Assembly: GCF_900129195.1 (NCBI RefSeq)
Contig: NZ_FQUY01000001.1
Span: 62,001-126,000 of the forward strand
Origin: Desulforamulus putei DSM 12395
GTDB taxonomy: Bacteria > Bacillota > Desulfotomaculia > Desulfotomaculales > Desulfotomaculaceae
DNA: 64,000 bases
Direction: 5' to 3'
Shown here: positions 25,335-33,445 of the stretch, piece after piece
Layout: every line of letters starts with the position of its first letter
How positions within the stretch are numbered: the stretch's first letter is position 1
Position numbers and translations under genes: made by a program
The notes under the pieces: generated by a model
Seen by the model: only the letters and a program-made list of their open reading frames with translations
The model's database searches: none
What the model was told of the DNA's origin: nothing

Positions 25335-26818
25335 CGTTTAAAAGGCAAAGTGGCATTCTGCTCCATCCAACCTCATTACCGTCCCCCTACGGAATCGGGG
25401 ATTTAGGAAAGGAAGCCTGTGCATTTGTGGATTTCCTTAGCCGCAGCAGGCAGAAGCTCTGGCAGGTGCTTCCTTTGCATCCCCCAGGGTACGGTGAATC
25501 TCCCTTTCAGAGTTTTTCCGCCTTTGCGGGAAATCCCCTGTTGATCAGTATTGACCGGCTAAGGGAAGAGGGGTTGCTAACACAGCAGGATATCGACCCG
25601 CTGCCTGGCTTTTCTGACAACAGGGTAGAATTTGCCCGGGTAAGGGAATATAAAGACGGTTTGCTGAGAAAGGCCTTCGCTGTTTTTCATAGTGGCCTAA
25701 AACCTTACGAATACCATGAGTTTATCGCCGGAGCGCACTGGCTTGCGGACTATGCCCTATTTATGGCTCTTAAACAGTATTTCGGCGGGCTCCCCTGGAA
25801 CCGCTGGGACCCGTCCATTGCACTGCGGCAAAGGGAGGCCATGGAACATTTCCGCCAACTGCTGCAGGAAGAGATTGCCTACCAGTGTTTTTTGCAGTTT
25901 ACCTTCTTTACCCAGTGGATGGAGTTAAAGAAGTATGCCAATGACCGTGGCATAAAAATAATCGGCGATTTGCCCATATTTATTTCTTACGACAGCAGTG
26001 ATGCCTGGGCCAATCCCCGGTTGTTTGAACTGGACGAACTGGGGAACCCGGCCAAAGTGGCCGGTGTGCCGCCAGACTATTTCAGTGCAACCGGTCAGCT
26101 GTGGGGGAATCCTCATTACCGGTGGACGGAAATGGAAAAGGATGACTACCTCTGGTGGAGACAAAGGTTTAAACTATTGTTAGAAACGGTGGATATCATC
26201 CGTATCGACCACTTTCGGGGTTTTGAGGCCTACTGGGAAATCCCCGCCGGGGAGGAAACGGCCATCAACGGTAGGTGGGTAAAGGGCCCAGGCAAAAAAT
26301 TTTTCTCCACCATCATCCGGTACCTGGGGGAAATTCCTGTCATTGCGGAGGACCTGGGGATTATCACGCCGGAGGTGGTGAAATTAAAGAACCACTTCAA
26401 CTTCCCCGGCATGAAGATCTTGCAATTTAACCTGAACCAAAATGAAAAAGAAGAGTTTCTGCCCCATTATTATGAGCCCAACTCGGTGGTCTACACGGGC
26501 ACCCACGACAATGATACCACCGTCGGCTGGTACAAGAAACTGCTGCCGGGGGACGTTGAATTTCTGACAGAGTACCTGGGCCTGGAGCCGGCCATGAGGG
26601 CAGAGGAAATTTGCTGGCGGCTAATTGAAGTAGCTTTCCGAAGTCAATCAAACATGGCCATCATCCCGCTGCAGGATGTCCTTTGCCTGGACAGTGAGGC
26701 CCGCATGAATTATCCCGGCACCGTGGGCGGCAACTGGCAGTGGCGGTTTAAGCAAGGGGACATCACTCCGGACATAGAAGAGAAATTGGCTGCCCTGACC
26801 ATGGCCAGCGGCAGGTAA
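25331..26818 (+). CDS. malQ: 4-alpha-glucanotransferase
   Basis: 495 residues of GH77, amylomaltase length. Signatures: SGILLHPTSLPSPYGIGDLG, GDLPIFISYDSSDAWA, the nucleophile in DIIRIDHFRGF, the acid in IAEDLG and THDND. It moves maltosyl and longer alpha-1,4 segments between glucans, coupling glycogen breakdown and synthesis. It is the last gene of the glycogen operon, with its start inside the stop of the previous gene. Confidence 0.95.
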   Translation: MTFKRQSGILLHPTSLPSPYGIGDLGKEACAFVDFLSRSRQKLWQVLPLHPPGYGESPFQSFSAFAGNPLLISIDRLREEGLLTQQDIDPLPGFSDNRVEFARVREYKDGLLRKAFAVFHSGLKPYEYHEFIAGAHWLADYALFMALKQYFGGLPWNRWDPSIALRQREAMEHFRQLLQEEIAYQCFLQFTFFTQWMELKKYANDRGIKIIGDLPIFISYDSSDAWANPRLFELDELGNPAKVAGVPPDYFSATGQLWGNPHYRWTEMEKDDYLWWRQRFKLLLETVDIIRIDHFRGFEAYWEIPAGEETAINGRWVKGPGKKFFSTIIRYLGEIPVIAEDLGIITPEVVKLKNHFNFPGMKILQFNLNQNEKEEFLPHYYEPNSVVYTGTHDNDTTVGWYKKLLPGDVEFLTEYLGLEPAMRAEEICWRLIEVAFRSQSNMAIIPLQDVLCLDSEARMNYPGTVGGNWQWRFKQGDITPDIEEKLAALTMASGR

Positions 26819-26823
26819 AAGAA

Positions 26824-26857
26824 GGGTGCCGGTAGTTTAATTCAACAACCGGCGCCC
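26824..26857. terminator. bidirectional terminator between malQ and nadE
   Basis: 10-bp stem GGGTGCCGGT/ACCGGCGCCC (one G-U) with a 14-base loop. The T-run is better on the minus strand (TTCTTTT). Confidence 0.65.
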
Positions 26858-26860
26858 TGG

Positions 26861-28777
26861 TTAATTCTCACCTAACAATTTCTTCTTTAATTCCCGGTAT
26901 CGCCTGGTATAATAGGCTCCGTTTTGGGCTTCCCTGTGGTCGAAGCCGAAGGCTCTGCGGCTGACGGCCAGGATGGGCGGGGCCTGGATTCTTTTGGCCA
27001 CTCCAATGCCGTTATAGAGATTCCACCAGCGTTCCAAATCGGCGATAAATTCTCCGGGGGTGGGGAACAGTTCCTTCACCAGTCCCGGCCTGCAGCCCAG
27101 TTTTTCTTCCAGCACGCCCTCGTCATACCAGTGGAGGATGTCTTCCGGGGTGGCCCTGTCCCACCACTGGACGAAGGAGCGGAACAGGTAATCATGGTAC
27201 GGGTAGGCGATGGGGTCCCCCTTGCCTTCATCAACTGCCTGTTCAAAACTAAGTTCCGCACTGGGTACAATATCCATAATGCCCCGGGGGATGACTTCCC
27301 GCCGGTACACTTCATCGTTCAGGTAGCGGGCCAGAGCATAGACCTGGTGCTTCCAGAGGTCGGCAATGGCTGCCAGAAATCCTGACTGGTCGCCATACAG
27401 GGTGGAATACCCTACGGTGGTTTCCGCTTTGTTGGCGTTGCAGGTGAACCCCCCGCCAAAGGCGGCGGCCACTGCCGCCAGGATCCTTGCGGAGCGGTCC
27501 CTGGCCTGAATGTTTTCCGACATGAAGGGAGTTATCTTCAGGTAAAACTCCTCCCCGGTCACGGGGTTGATCACCGGAGTGCTTTCGATTTGTTTGATGG
27601 TATAATCCACCGAATCCTGAATCGGTAATTCAGTATAAGAGCAATTTAAATTTTGCGCCAGCTGCCGGGCCAGGTTGCGGGTGGTTTGGGAGTTGTACCG
27701 GCTGGGCATGTTGACCAGCAACAGGTTTTCCGGCCCTATGGCCTTTGCGTACATGGCGGCGGATACGGCAGAGTCAATGCCGCCGGAAATGCCGATGACA
27801 ACCTTTTTCATGCCAATGGCGGCGGTAAACTTTTTAATGCCGTAGTGCAGGGCCCGGTAGATAAAACCAATATCGTTGTCCTCCGGCACTTCCAGAGGGG
27901 GCGAGGCTGTGCCGCCGGAGGCCAGATCCAGTTCAACCATGCCCAAACTTTGTCTAAAGGCTGGCTGACTGTAATAAATAACTTCCCCGTTTTTGTTGTA
28001 GACGGTGCTGGAGCCGTCAAAGGTATAAACGGTCTTGCCGTTATTTTGAATTCCAACGTTATTAACATAGATCAAGGGGACGCCTGTTTCCCGGGCCTGT
28101 TTGGAAAAGACCCGGTTCCGTTTGCTGTTTTTGCCCAAGGTAAAGGGAGAGCTGGAGATGTTGACAAACAGGTTGACGCCGCCCCTTTTCTGAATGGCGG
28201 CCATGGGCTTGGTAAAGTAGTCCTCAGCCCAACCGTCTTCACATAAAACGCAGCCTAAACCCACCTGTTTGCCATGTACAGGCAGATAAACAGGGGTTAA
28301 CAGATCCTCCGGCGTTTTTCCCAGCTCCTGGGCCAGTTTCCGCAGGCTGTAGAAGTGGCGGTCATCATCAAATTCCCGGTAGTTGGGCTGCAGGGTTTTA
28401 ATTCTGAGAGGGTAGGGGAAGTTTTCGCCGCCCCATAATTTGCCGTCCCGGGCGATAAAAAAGGCATTGTATTTGCGAACCCTGCCGTCGTCTCCTTTTT
28501 TCTCCCAGTCAACCCCCACGTTGCCGAAAAGGACGGTAAGGTGGGCCGAAGCATCGATGATTTCTTTGCCGTATTCCTCACAGTCCCTGAGAAAGGACCT
28601 TTGTTCCCAGGTATCTCCCAGCAAGTAGCCGGGGATGGACATTTCGGGAAAGATGATCATGTGGGCCCCTGCGTCCCGGGCTTGTCCAATCATTTCCAAC
28701 ATAGTCCGGGTATTCAAATCCGGGCGGCCGGGGACGATCTCCATTTGGCCCAGCGCTATTTTAAGTTTCAAAACCAT
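26861..28777 (-). CDS. nadE: glutamine-dependent NAD+ synthetase
   Basis: 638 residues, the normal length of the two-domain enzyme. The N-terminal nitrilase-like amidase has the Glu in FPEMSIPGY, a Lys near residue 110 and the nucleophile Cys in VLCEDGW. The C-terminal synthetase has the P-loop-like SGGIDSAV. It makes NAD+ from deamido-NAD+ with glutamine-derived ammonia channelled between domains. The ATG is close to AGAGG; a TTG two codons later has better spacing. It is monocistronic. Confidence 0.95.
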   Translation of the reverse strand: MVLKLKIALGQMEIVPGRPDLNTRTMLEMIGQARDAGAHMIIFPEMSIPGYLLGDTWEQRSFLRDCEEYGKEIIDASAHLTVLFGNVGVDWEKKGDDGRVRKYNAFFIARDGKLWGGENFPYPLRIKTLQPNYREFDDDRHFYSLRKLAQELGKTPEDLLTPVYLPVHGKQVGLGCVLCEDGWAEDYFTKPMAAIQKRGGVNLFVNISSSPFTLGKNSKRNRVFSKQARETGVPLIYVNNVGIQNNGKTVYTFDGSSTVYNKNGEVIYYSQPAFRQSLGMVELDLASGGTASPPLEVPEDNDIGFIYRALHYGIKKFTAAIGMKKVVIGISGGIDSAVSAAMYAKAIGPENLLLVNMPSRYNSQTTRNLARQLAQNLNCSYTELPIQDSVDYTIKQIESTPVINPVTGEEFYLKITPFMSENIQARDRSARILAAVAAAFGGGFTCNANKAETTVGYSTLYGDQSGFLAAIADLWKHQVYALARYLNDEVYRREVIPRGIMDIVPSAELSFEQAVDEGKGDPIAYPYHDYLFRSFVQWWDRATPEDILHWYDEGVLEEKLGCRPGLVKELFPTPGEFIADLERWWNLYNGIGVAKRIQAPPILAVSRRAFGFDHREAQNGAYYTRRYRELKKKLLGEN

Positions 28778-28835
28778 CGCCTCTTTTTGTTATTAAAGTC
28801 TGGTTATAGCTTGCCCTTATGGCAAGGATTAAATT

Positions 28836-28871
28836 AAAGAATGCCCGGTCCGGGCGGCACGGGCATTCTTT
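28836..28871. terminator. bidirectional terminator
   Basis: Perfect 12-bp stem AAAGAATGCCCG/CGGGCATTCTTT around a 12-base GC-rich loop, with T-rich bases following on the minus strand. Confidence 0.75.
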
Positions 28872-28887
28872 GAAGTTCTCTTGACGG

Positions 28888-29394
28888 CTACGCCACGTCA
28901 ATTCCCACTAAATAAATAGGCAGCCGGAAGTCGGTTTTAAAATGCCGCAGGTAGCGATCCGCTTTTTCAAAATTCATGGCGCCGGCCCAGTTATGGTGAT
29001 AGATGTTGTACATTTGTTTTTGGAATTTCTTTGTTGTAACGATAAAAATGCCTACATCAATTCTATCTGAATGATGGGAGGAAGACAACTGGAACTTAAG
29101 GAGGTTATGTCCCATGAGGGAGGCGTGGCGAAAACCGATTTCCAATCCTATATTGTGTTTTGTTAATTCTATTGCAGCAAAGGGATTAACGGGTTCATGA
29201 AAAGGTGAAGGGGAATGCTGCCAGCCGTAGGTTTTAAACAATTCTCTCAGAATATGGTTATAGTGAGAACGTGACAGAGAGGACAGATCAATGTCAGAGC
29301 TTAATAAAATCTCCTCAATTTCCTTTAAAAGGGGGCTGTTTGTTAAAATTTCATTGGCCGACCGGTAGGAATTTTTTTGTAATTGTAATCTCAT
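28888..29394 (-). CDS. BglII/BstYI-fold restriction-endonuclease-like protein
   Basis: 168 residues from ATG 29394, behind GGGTGAGGGTC; the ATG at 29439 has no ribosome site. Its order of motifs parallels R.BglII as I remember it: SANEIL with KEIEEILL, then IELTKHNIGLEIGF against IDFGKRDTLVEVQF, then PIYLVGI against PIRLVGL. In that alignment the metal-binding Asp is Glu, the Glu is kept and the Gln is Gly. No methyltransferase gene is adjacent. It may be a relic or a repurposed nuclease. Confidence 0.65.
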   Translation of the reverse strand: MRLQLQKNSYRSANEILTNSPLLKEIEEILLSSDIDLSSLSRSHYNHILRELFKTYGWQHSPSPFHEPVNPFAAIELTKHNIGLEIGFRHASLMGHNLLKFQLSSSHHSDRIDVGIFIVTTKKFQKQMYNIYHHNWAGAMNFEKADRYLRHFKTDFRLPIYLVGIDVA

Positions 29395-29526
29395 GACCCT
29401 CACCCGACCCTTCGATATATTTTTTATAATAATTTCCATAGAATTTTAAATTTTCCTTCTATTATAGCGAAAAATAATAATAGTTTAATAAAAATATTTT
29501 TGGCATGTTCCCCCTAGAACCGAAAT

Positions 29527-29546
29527 AGGAAGGCACGGGCCTTCCT
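29527..29546 (-). terminator. terminator of spore operon
   Basis: 8-bp stem AGGAAGGC/GCCTTCCT with a 4-base loop, followed on the minus strand by ATTTCGGTT. It directly follows the YhcN-like gene. Confidence 0.55.
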
Positions 29547-29986
29547 TAACCTTTCATGGCTTTATTGATCTTTTCTACCTTTTGTTGCAGTTCCGTTCCG
29601 GACTTGACCTTATGTTCCTTGATTTGTTTTTCTATTTGCTGCAGTTGAGAAAATAACTTCTTGTCTGAAGTGACATAAACTTCATATTCGTCGCTGCTTA
29701 AAAGAATCTTCTTGTGTACTTCTTCCTTAATGGACTGCAATTTTAAACGGTTAAAACCGCTTACTTTAATGGCGGTAGAAATGTTTTTGTCAATGACCAC
29801 GGCGACGGCATCCTCCACACCCTTTACGGACATGGCGGCCTGTTTGGCTTTCTCAGCCAGTTCCGGGTTGATTTCCACCTGCTTTGCACTTTGTTTGCCC
29901 TCAGGTTTTTTCTGAGGCTGTGTTTGGCAGCCGGTCATTGACAGGATGAATATAATCATCAAAATGACCTTTAAGATATTTTTCAT
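29546..29986 (-). CDS. yhcN: YhcN/YlaJ-family sporulation lipoprotein
   Basis: 146 residues, ATG behind AAAAGGTGATC. A hydrophobic leader ends in the lipobox SMTGC (Cys20), followed by a Lys/Gln-rich linker and a compact domain (VKGVEDAVAVVIDKNISTAIKV). YhcN/YlaJ lipoproteins sit in the spore inner membrane. This is the last gene of a unit whose content matches the spoVA2mob operon (DUF1657, 2Duf, spoVAC, spoVAD, spoVAEb, yhcN). Confidence 0.85.
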   Translation of the reverse strand: MKNILKVILMIIFILSMTGCQTQPQKKPEGKQSAKQVEINPELAEKAKQAAMSVKGVEDAVAVVIDKNISTAIKVSGFNRLKLQSIKEEVHKKILLSSDEYEVYVTSDKKLFSQLQQIEKQIKEHKVKSGTELQQKVEKINKAMKG

Positions 29987-30005
29987 ATGATCACCTTTTT
30001 CTCTT

Positions 30006-30359
30006 TTACCCCCTGGGTCGGACCAACAGGGAGGCCAGAAATCCGAAAATAATGGCAGCGGAGATACCTGCGCTGGTTACTTCAAAGATGCCGGTCAGGA
30101 TACCCACCAGTCCGGTGCTTTCGGCTTCTGCCAAGGCCCCGTGCACCAGGGAATTGCCAAAGCTGGTGATGGGGACTGTGGCGCCGGCGCCGGCAAAATC
30201 GATCAGGGGCTCGTAGAGTCCCAACCCCCCCAGTACAGCCCCCACCACCACCAGCAGACTCATGGTGTGAGCAGGGGTCAGTTTACCAACATCCATTAAC
30301 AGCTGTCCTATGACACAAATGAGCCCGCCCACCACAAAGGCCCAGAGATAAACTTCCAA
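30006..30359 (-). CDS. spoVAE: stage V sporulation protein AE
   Basis: 117 residues from TTG 30359, behind AGGGGTGA with a five-base gap; this gives the typical N-terminus with WAFVVGGLICVIGQ. The GTG at 30368 overlaps the site. Four membrane helices, with GAGATVPITSFGNSLVHGA as the family signature. With SpoVAC and SpoVAD it forms the channel that moves dipicolinic acid into the forespore and out on germination. Length and sequence are of the SpoVAEb type. Confidence 0.92.
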   Translation of the reverse strand: MEVYLWAFVVGGLICVIGQLLMDVGKLTPAHTMSLLVVVGAVLGGLGLYEPLIDFAGAGATVPITSFGNSLVHGALAEAESTGLVGILTGIFEVTSAGISAAIIFGFLASLLVRPRG

Positions 30360-30370
30360 AGAAATCACCC

Positions 30371-31378
30371 CTACCCGTTATACTCGATGGCCACAGCGTG
30401 CGCGATACAGGGAATACTTTCCTTCTGCTGGTAAGATAAAGGAGACAGCAGAGCGCCGGTTGCTACAATAAGGACCTTTTTAAGTTCCCCCTTTTTCATT
30501 CTGTTCAAGATGTGCCCGTAAGCCACGACGGCTGCACAGCCGCAACCGCTGCCGCCTGCCATGACCGGCTGGTCCTCGCCGTAGATCAAGATGCCGCAGT
30601 CCGTAAAAATTTCCTCCGGAATCTCAAGTCCGTGTTTGATTAACAGGTCTCTGGCAATTTGATGTCCCACCCGGGCCAGGTCGCCGGTGGCAATGAGATC
30701 GTATTCTTCCGGGGAAATGCCGAGGTCCCTGAAATGGGCCGTCAGCGTGTCCACCGCTGCCGGCGCCATGGCTGCACCCATGTTAAAGGGATCGCTCAAC
30801 CCCATATCCACAACCCTGCCGATGGTGGCCGAAGTTACCTTTGGCCCGTCTCCTGCAGGGCCCAACAGGGCTGCGCCCGCCGCGGTGGCTGTCCATTGGG
30901 CTGTGGGGGGCTTTTGGGCGCCATACTCCGTGGGATATCTGAATTGTTTTTCCACCGCCGGATTGTGACTGGCGGTGCCGCATAACACATAATCGGCGGA
31001 TTTGCTGTCAACCAGGAGCGCTCCCATGGACAGGCTCTGCATGGAAGTTGAACAAGCGCCGAACAGTCCTATGTAGGGGACGGCCAGGCTTCGCGCGGCA
31101 AAGCTGCTGGAAATGATTTGGTTTAACAAATCACCGCCTAGGAAAAATTGGATATCCTGTTTTTGCAGGCCGGCCTTGCGGATAGCAATTTCAAAGGCTT
31201 CTTCCATCATCTTTTTTTCCGCCTTTTCATAACTGTCCTGGCCCAGCCATAAATCACCGTGGACAACGTCGTAGTCATCGGCCAGAGGACCCTTACCCTC
31301 AAAGGGTCCCACCACGGTACCGGTGGACAAAATGGTAGGCTTGCTAGGGAAGACCCAGGTTTGATGTCCTTTCAGCAT
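30371..31378 (-). CDS. spoVAD: stage V sporulation protein AD
   Basis: 335 residues, ATG behind TTAGGGGGAGCC. Thiolase-like fold: PTILSTGTVVGPFEGKGPL at the N-terminus, LFGACSTSMQSL holding a Cys at the place of the thiolase nucleophile, and GSGCGCAA near the C-terminus. SpoVAD binds dipicolinic acid directly in spores. It lies one base before spoVAC and eleven bases before spoVAE. Confidence 0.95.
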   Translation of the reverse strand: MLKGHQTWVFPSKPTILSTGTVVGPFEGKGPLADDYDVVHGDLWLGQDSYEKAEKKMMEEAFEIAIRKAGLQKQDIQFFLGGDLLNQIISSSFAARSLAVPYIGLFGACSTSMQSLSMGALLVDSKSADYVLCGTASHNPAVEKQFRYPTEYGAQKPPTAQWTATAAGAALLGPAGDGPKVTSATIGRVVDMGLSDPFNMGAAMAPAAVDTLTAHFRDLGISPEEYDLIATGDLARVGHQIARDLLIKHGLEIPEEIFTDCGILIYGEDQPVMAGGSGCGCAAVVAYGHILNRMKKGELKKVLIVATGALLSPLSYQQKESIPCIAHAVAIEYNG

Positions 31379-31379
31379 A

Positions 31380-31859
31380 CTAGGCTCCCCCTAACATGGT
31401 GAATAATGTTTTGATTAATGCCACCACAAAGGCGGCAAAAACACCGAAGGCAATCACTGAGCCGGCCAGCTTAAACATATTGCCGCCCACACCCAGTACA
31501 TAGCCCTCCGTACGGTGTTCAATGGCAGCGGAGGCAATGGTATTGGCGAAGCCTGTCACAGGAACCGCTGTGCCGGCGCCTGCCCACTGGGCAATATGGT
31601 CATAGACCCCTAGGGAGGTTAAGACAACGGAAATTAGGATCAACACGGCTACCGTGGGGTTTCCTGCTGTTTTCTCCGTAAAGTCAAAGTTCCAAATGAA
31701 AAAGTCCGCTATCCCCTGGCCCAGCAAACTGATAAATCCCCCGACAATAAAAGCCTTGAACACATTGGCCAGGACAGGACGTTGCGGTTCCCTGGCCTTG
31801 GCAAAGGCCTGGTACTCCTGCTGTACCGGGGTCAGTTTTTTCTTTTTCTTGTTTGACAT
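31380..31859 (-). CDS. spoVAC: stage V sporulation protein AC
   Basis: 159 residues, ATG behind GGTAGGGGTGACC. A basic, cytosolic N-terminus (residues 1-30) is followed by four membrane helices with GAGTAVPVTGFANTIASAA. Known as the mechanosensitive pore of the dipicolinate channel. Tight operon spacing on both sides. Confidence 0.95.
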   Translation of the reverse strand: MSNKKKKKLTPVQQEYQAFAKAREPQRPVLANVFKAFIVGGFISLLGQGIADFFIWNFDFTEKTAGNPTVAVLILISVVLTSLGVYDHIAQWAGAGTAVPVTGFANTIASAAIEHRTEGYVLGVGGNMFKLAGSVIAFGVFAAFVVALIKTLFTMLGGA

Positions 31860-31869
31860 TTGGTCACCC

Positions 31870-32730
31870 CTACCTTTTAAGCAAAGGTTTCAGTTCTGCG
31901 ATTACCGTATCCAATTGTTCGGCACATTCACTGTATATTTCCTTAGCCTTTGGTTGTTTGGTGCCAAGGGCGTACATTTCACAGTCAGCCTGGCATTTTT
32001 TCAGCGTGGCATAGGCCAGTTCCTTTGTTTTAGGCTGTGGGACTTGTATGGCATCGTTGAACAGATCCAGATAAAGCTGCCCTACTGAATCAACCTGGGC
32101 AATAAATACGTTCTCAGGAGCCACACCGGCTTTCTCCAGTTCAGTATGCAGCCAGTTCCTGTTTAACCCCATGGCCGTCAAAGGTTCATCCATGATGACC
32201 CCGTCCAACATTACGGTTTGGGGCACGCTTTCATGGTTTACCTGCAGGCCCAGGGAAGCGGGAGTAACCGGTTGATTTTGTTTTTTGAGAAGGACGCTGA
32301 CCTCGCCATTGGGTTCCAACATGGCAAACTCCACATCTGCCACCTTAAAGGCATTTTTTTGACGTAATCGACTTAACAGGTCTTCGGGGGTAAAACGGGC
32401 ATCCAATAACTTATCCTCTAAAACTTTACCGTGGTTAATGAGGACCGTTTCCTTTCCCTGGATAATATCTCGGACCGTCTTGTATTTCAGGGCCATCAGG
32501 TATATGCCGATGGGAAGCAGGGTCCAAACCGCCAGGGCTGCCAGTCCGTTGAACGGATTCTCAATGAGGTTTAAGGATATGGCGGCGGCCACCACGCCAA
32601 TGACGATAACGGTGACCAAATCAAAGAGGGTAAGTTGTGAGGTTTGTCTTTTCCCCATCAGACGGACAAGCAGCAGGACCAGGGCAAATAAACCCAGGGA
32701 ACGAATAACTACGACTAACCATTCTGGCAT
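31870..32730 (-). CDS. 2Duf: DUF421 membrane protein fused to DUF1657
   Basis: 287 residues from ATG 32730, seven bases after AAGGGGGC (a TTG one codon earlier is possible). Three membrane helices (about 6-25, 33-55, 60-80) and the YetF-like soluble DUF421 domain reach about residue 225. The last 55 residues match the two neighbouring DUF1657 proteins: TLKKCQADCEMYALGTKQ, AKEIY, then VIAEL and PLLK. DUF421-DUF1657 proteins named 2Duf in spoVA2mob operons raise spore wet-heat resistance in Bacillus, by making the inner membrane more rigid. The same role is inferred here. Confidence 0.85.
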   Translation of the reverse strand: MPEWLVVVIRSLGLFALVLLLVRLMGKRQTSQLTLFDLVTVIVIGVVAAAISLNLIENPFNGLAALAVWTLLPIGIYLMALKYKTVRDIIQGKETVLINHGKVLEDKLLDARFTPEDLLSRLRQKNAFKVADVEFAMLEPNGEVSVLLKKQNQPVTPASLGLQVNHESVPQTVMLDGVIMDEPLTAMGLNRNWLHTELEKAGVAPENVFIAQVDSVGQLYLDLFNDAIQVPQPKTKELAYATLKKCQADCEMYALGTKQPKAKEIYSECAEQLDTVIAELKPLLKR

Positions 32731-32755
32731 CAAGACGCCCCCTTACAAAGATTGC

Positions 32756-32962
32756 CTAAAGGCCCTTATATTGTGGTTCTTCATATTCCAAGGCCCTGAC
32801 CCTTTTTTCCAAATTATCAATGACTTGACTTATTCGCCGGGAATTTTTTTCTAACAACTGCCTGTTTTCTTCATTTTGCTCGATTTGATAAAAGGTATCC
32901 AGGGTTGCTTTGGTTCCTTTCAGACTGGCTATGGTTTGCTTTACCTGGGAAGCAACGGTCAA
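32756..32962 (-). CDS. DUF1657 small protein
   Basis: 68 residues from a TTG start behind AGAGGTGA. The N-terminus (MTVASQVKQTIASLKG) is nearly identical to that of the second copy at 33047, but the middle (TFYQIEQNEENRQLL) has diverged. It has a helical-hairpin pattern and ends in EEPQYKGL. It is the second gene of the spore operon, just before 2Duf, which carries a third copy of the domain. Confidence 0.85.
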   Translation of the reverse strand: MTVASQVKQTIASLKGTKATLDTFYQIEQNEENRQLLEKNSRRISQVIDNLEKRVRALEYEEPQYKGL

Positions 32963-33012
32963 ACCGGATCACCTCTCGTGGCTTATTTTGCTTAGTTATA
33001 GGCGCTTATATA

Positions 33013-33043
33013 CAAGAACCGGGATCAGATGACCCGGTTCTTG
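33013..33043. terminator. strong stem between the two DUF1657 genes
   Basis: Perfect 11-bp stem CAAGAACCGGG/CCCGGTTCTTG, 9-base loop. The T-run follows on the plus strand only; on the minus strand, the coding direction, it is followed by TATATAAG. It may reduce read-through or stabilise the first cistron rather than end the transcript. Confidence 0.55.
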
Positions 33044-33046
33044 TTT

Positions 33047-33253
33047 TTAGAAACCTTGATATTGGGGTTCTTCTTTTTCCATTTGTTTAATTCTGGGTTC
33101 CAGGCTGTCAATGATGGCTTGGGTCTGCTGAGCGGCCTGAGTATACAGATCTTTAGCTTGCTGGTTTTGGGTCTGCAGGGCAAAGGTTTCAAAGCTGGAT
33201 TGGGCGGCCTTTAGTCCTGCCAGGGTTTGTTTAACTTGGGAAGCAACAGTCAT
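33047..33253 (-). CDS. DUF1657 small protein, first gene of spore operon
   Basis: 68 residues, ATG behind GGAGGAGGTAAAAAC. Helical, with QSSFETFALQTQNQQAKDLY as the central repeat unit and EEPQYQGF at the end. Its strong ribosome site and its place ahead of a partial terminator suggest it is made in excess over the downstream membrane proteins. Function unknown, but it is a constant member of 2Duf/spoVA2mob operons. Confidence 0.87.
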   Translation of the reverse strand: MTVASQVKQTLAGLKAAQSSFETFALQTQNQQAKDLYTQAAQQTQAIIDSLEPRIKQMEKEEPQYQGF

Positions 33254-33384
33254 TTGTTTTTACCTCCTCCGGGTATTTAACAATCAATTTCAAAACTATC
33301 ATGTCCTCCAAGTACCTTTTTTACTCATACTTAAAAAGAGAATTTAACTAAAAGCCGGAGCCGGTATTCGCTTGAAATGTTATG

Positions 33385-33393
33385 CATAATATG
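33385..33393. promoter_or_regulatory. overlapping divergent sigma-G/F-like -10 elements
   Basis: CATAATATG reads as CATAATA on plus and CATATTA on minus, both fitting the forespore -10 pattern CATWHTA. It lies between the divergent DUF1657 and DUF421 genes. No matching -35 was found at the right distance on either strand, so this is weak. Confidence 0.3.
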
Positions 33394-33445
33394 GATTTAT
33401 CGTGAAATAATTGAAGTCATACTGTGGTATGGGGTGAGTTTATAA

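Noticed and set aside
27653-28246. 197-codon plus-strand ORF opposite nadE
   Set aside because: Gly/Val-rich reverse shadow of nadE; no ribosome site.
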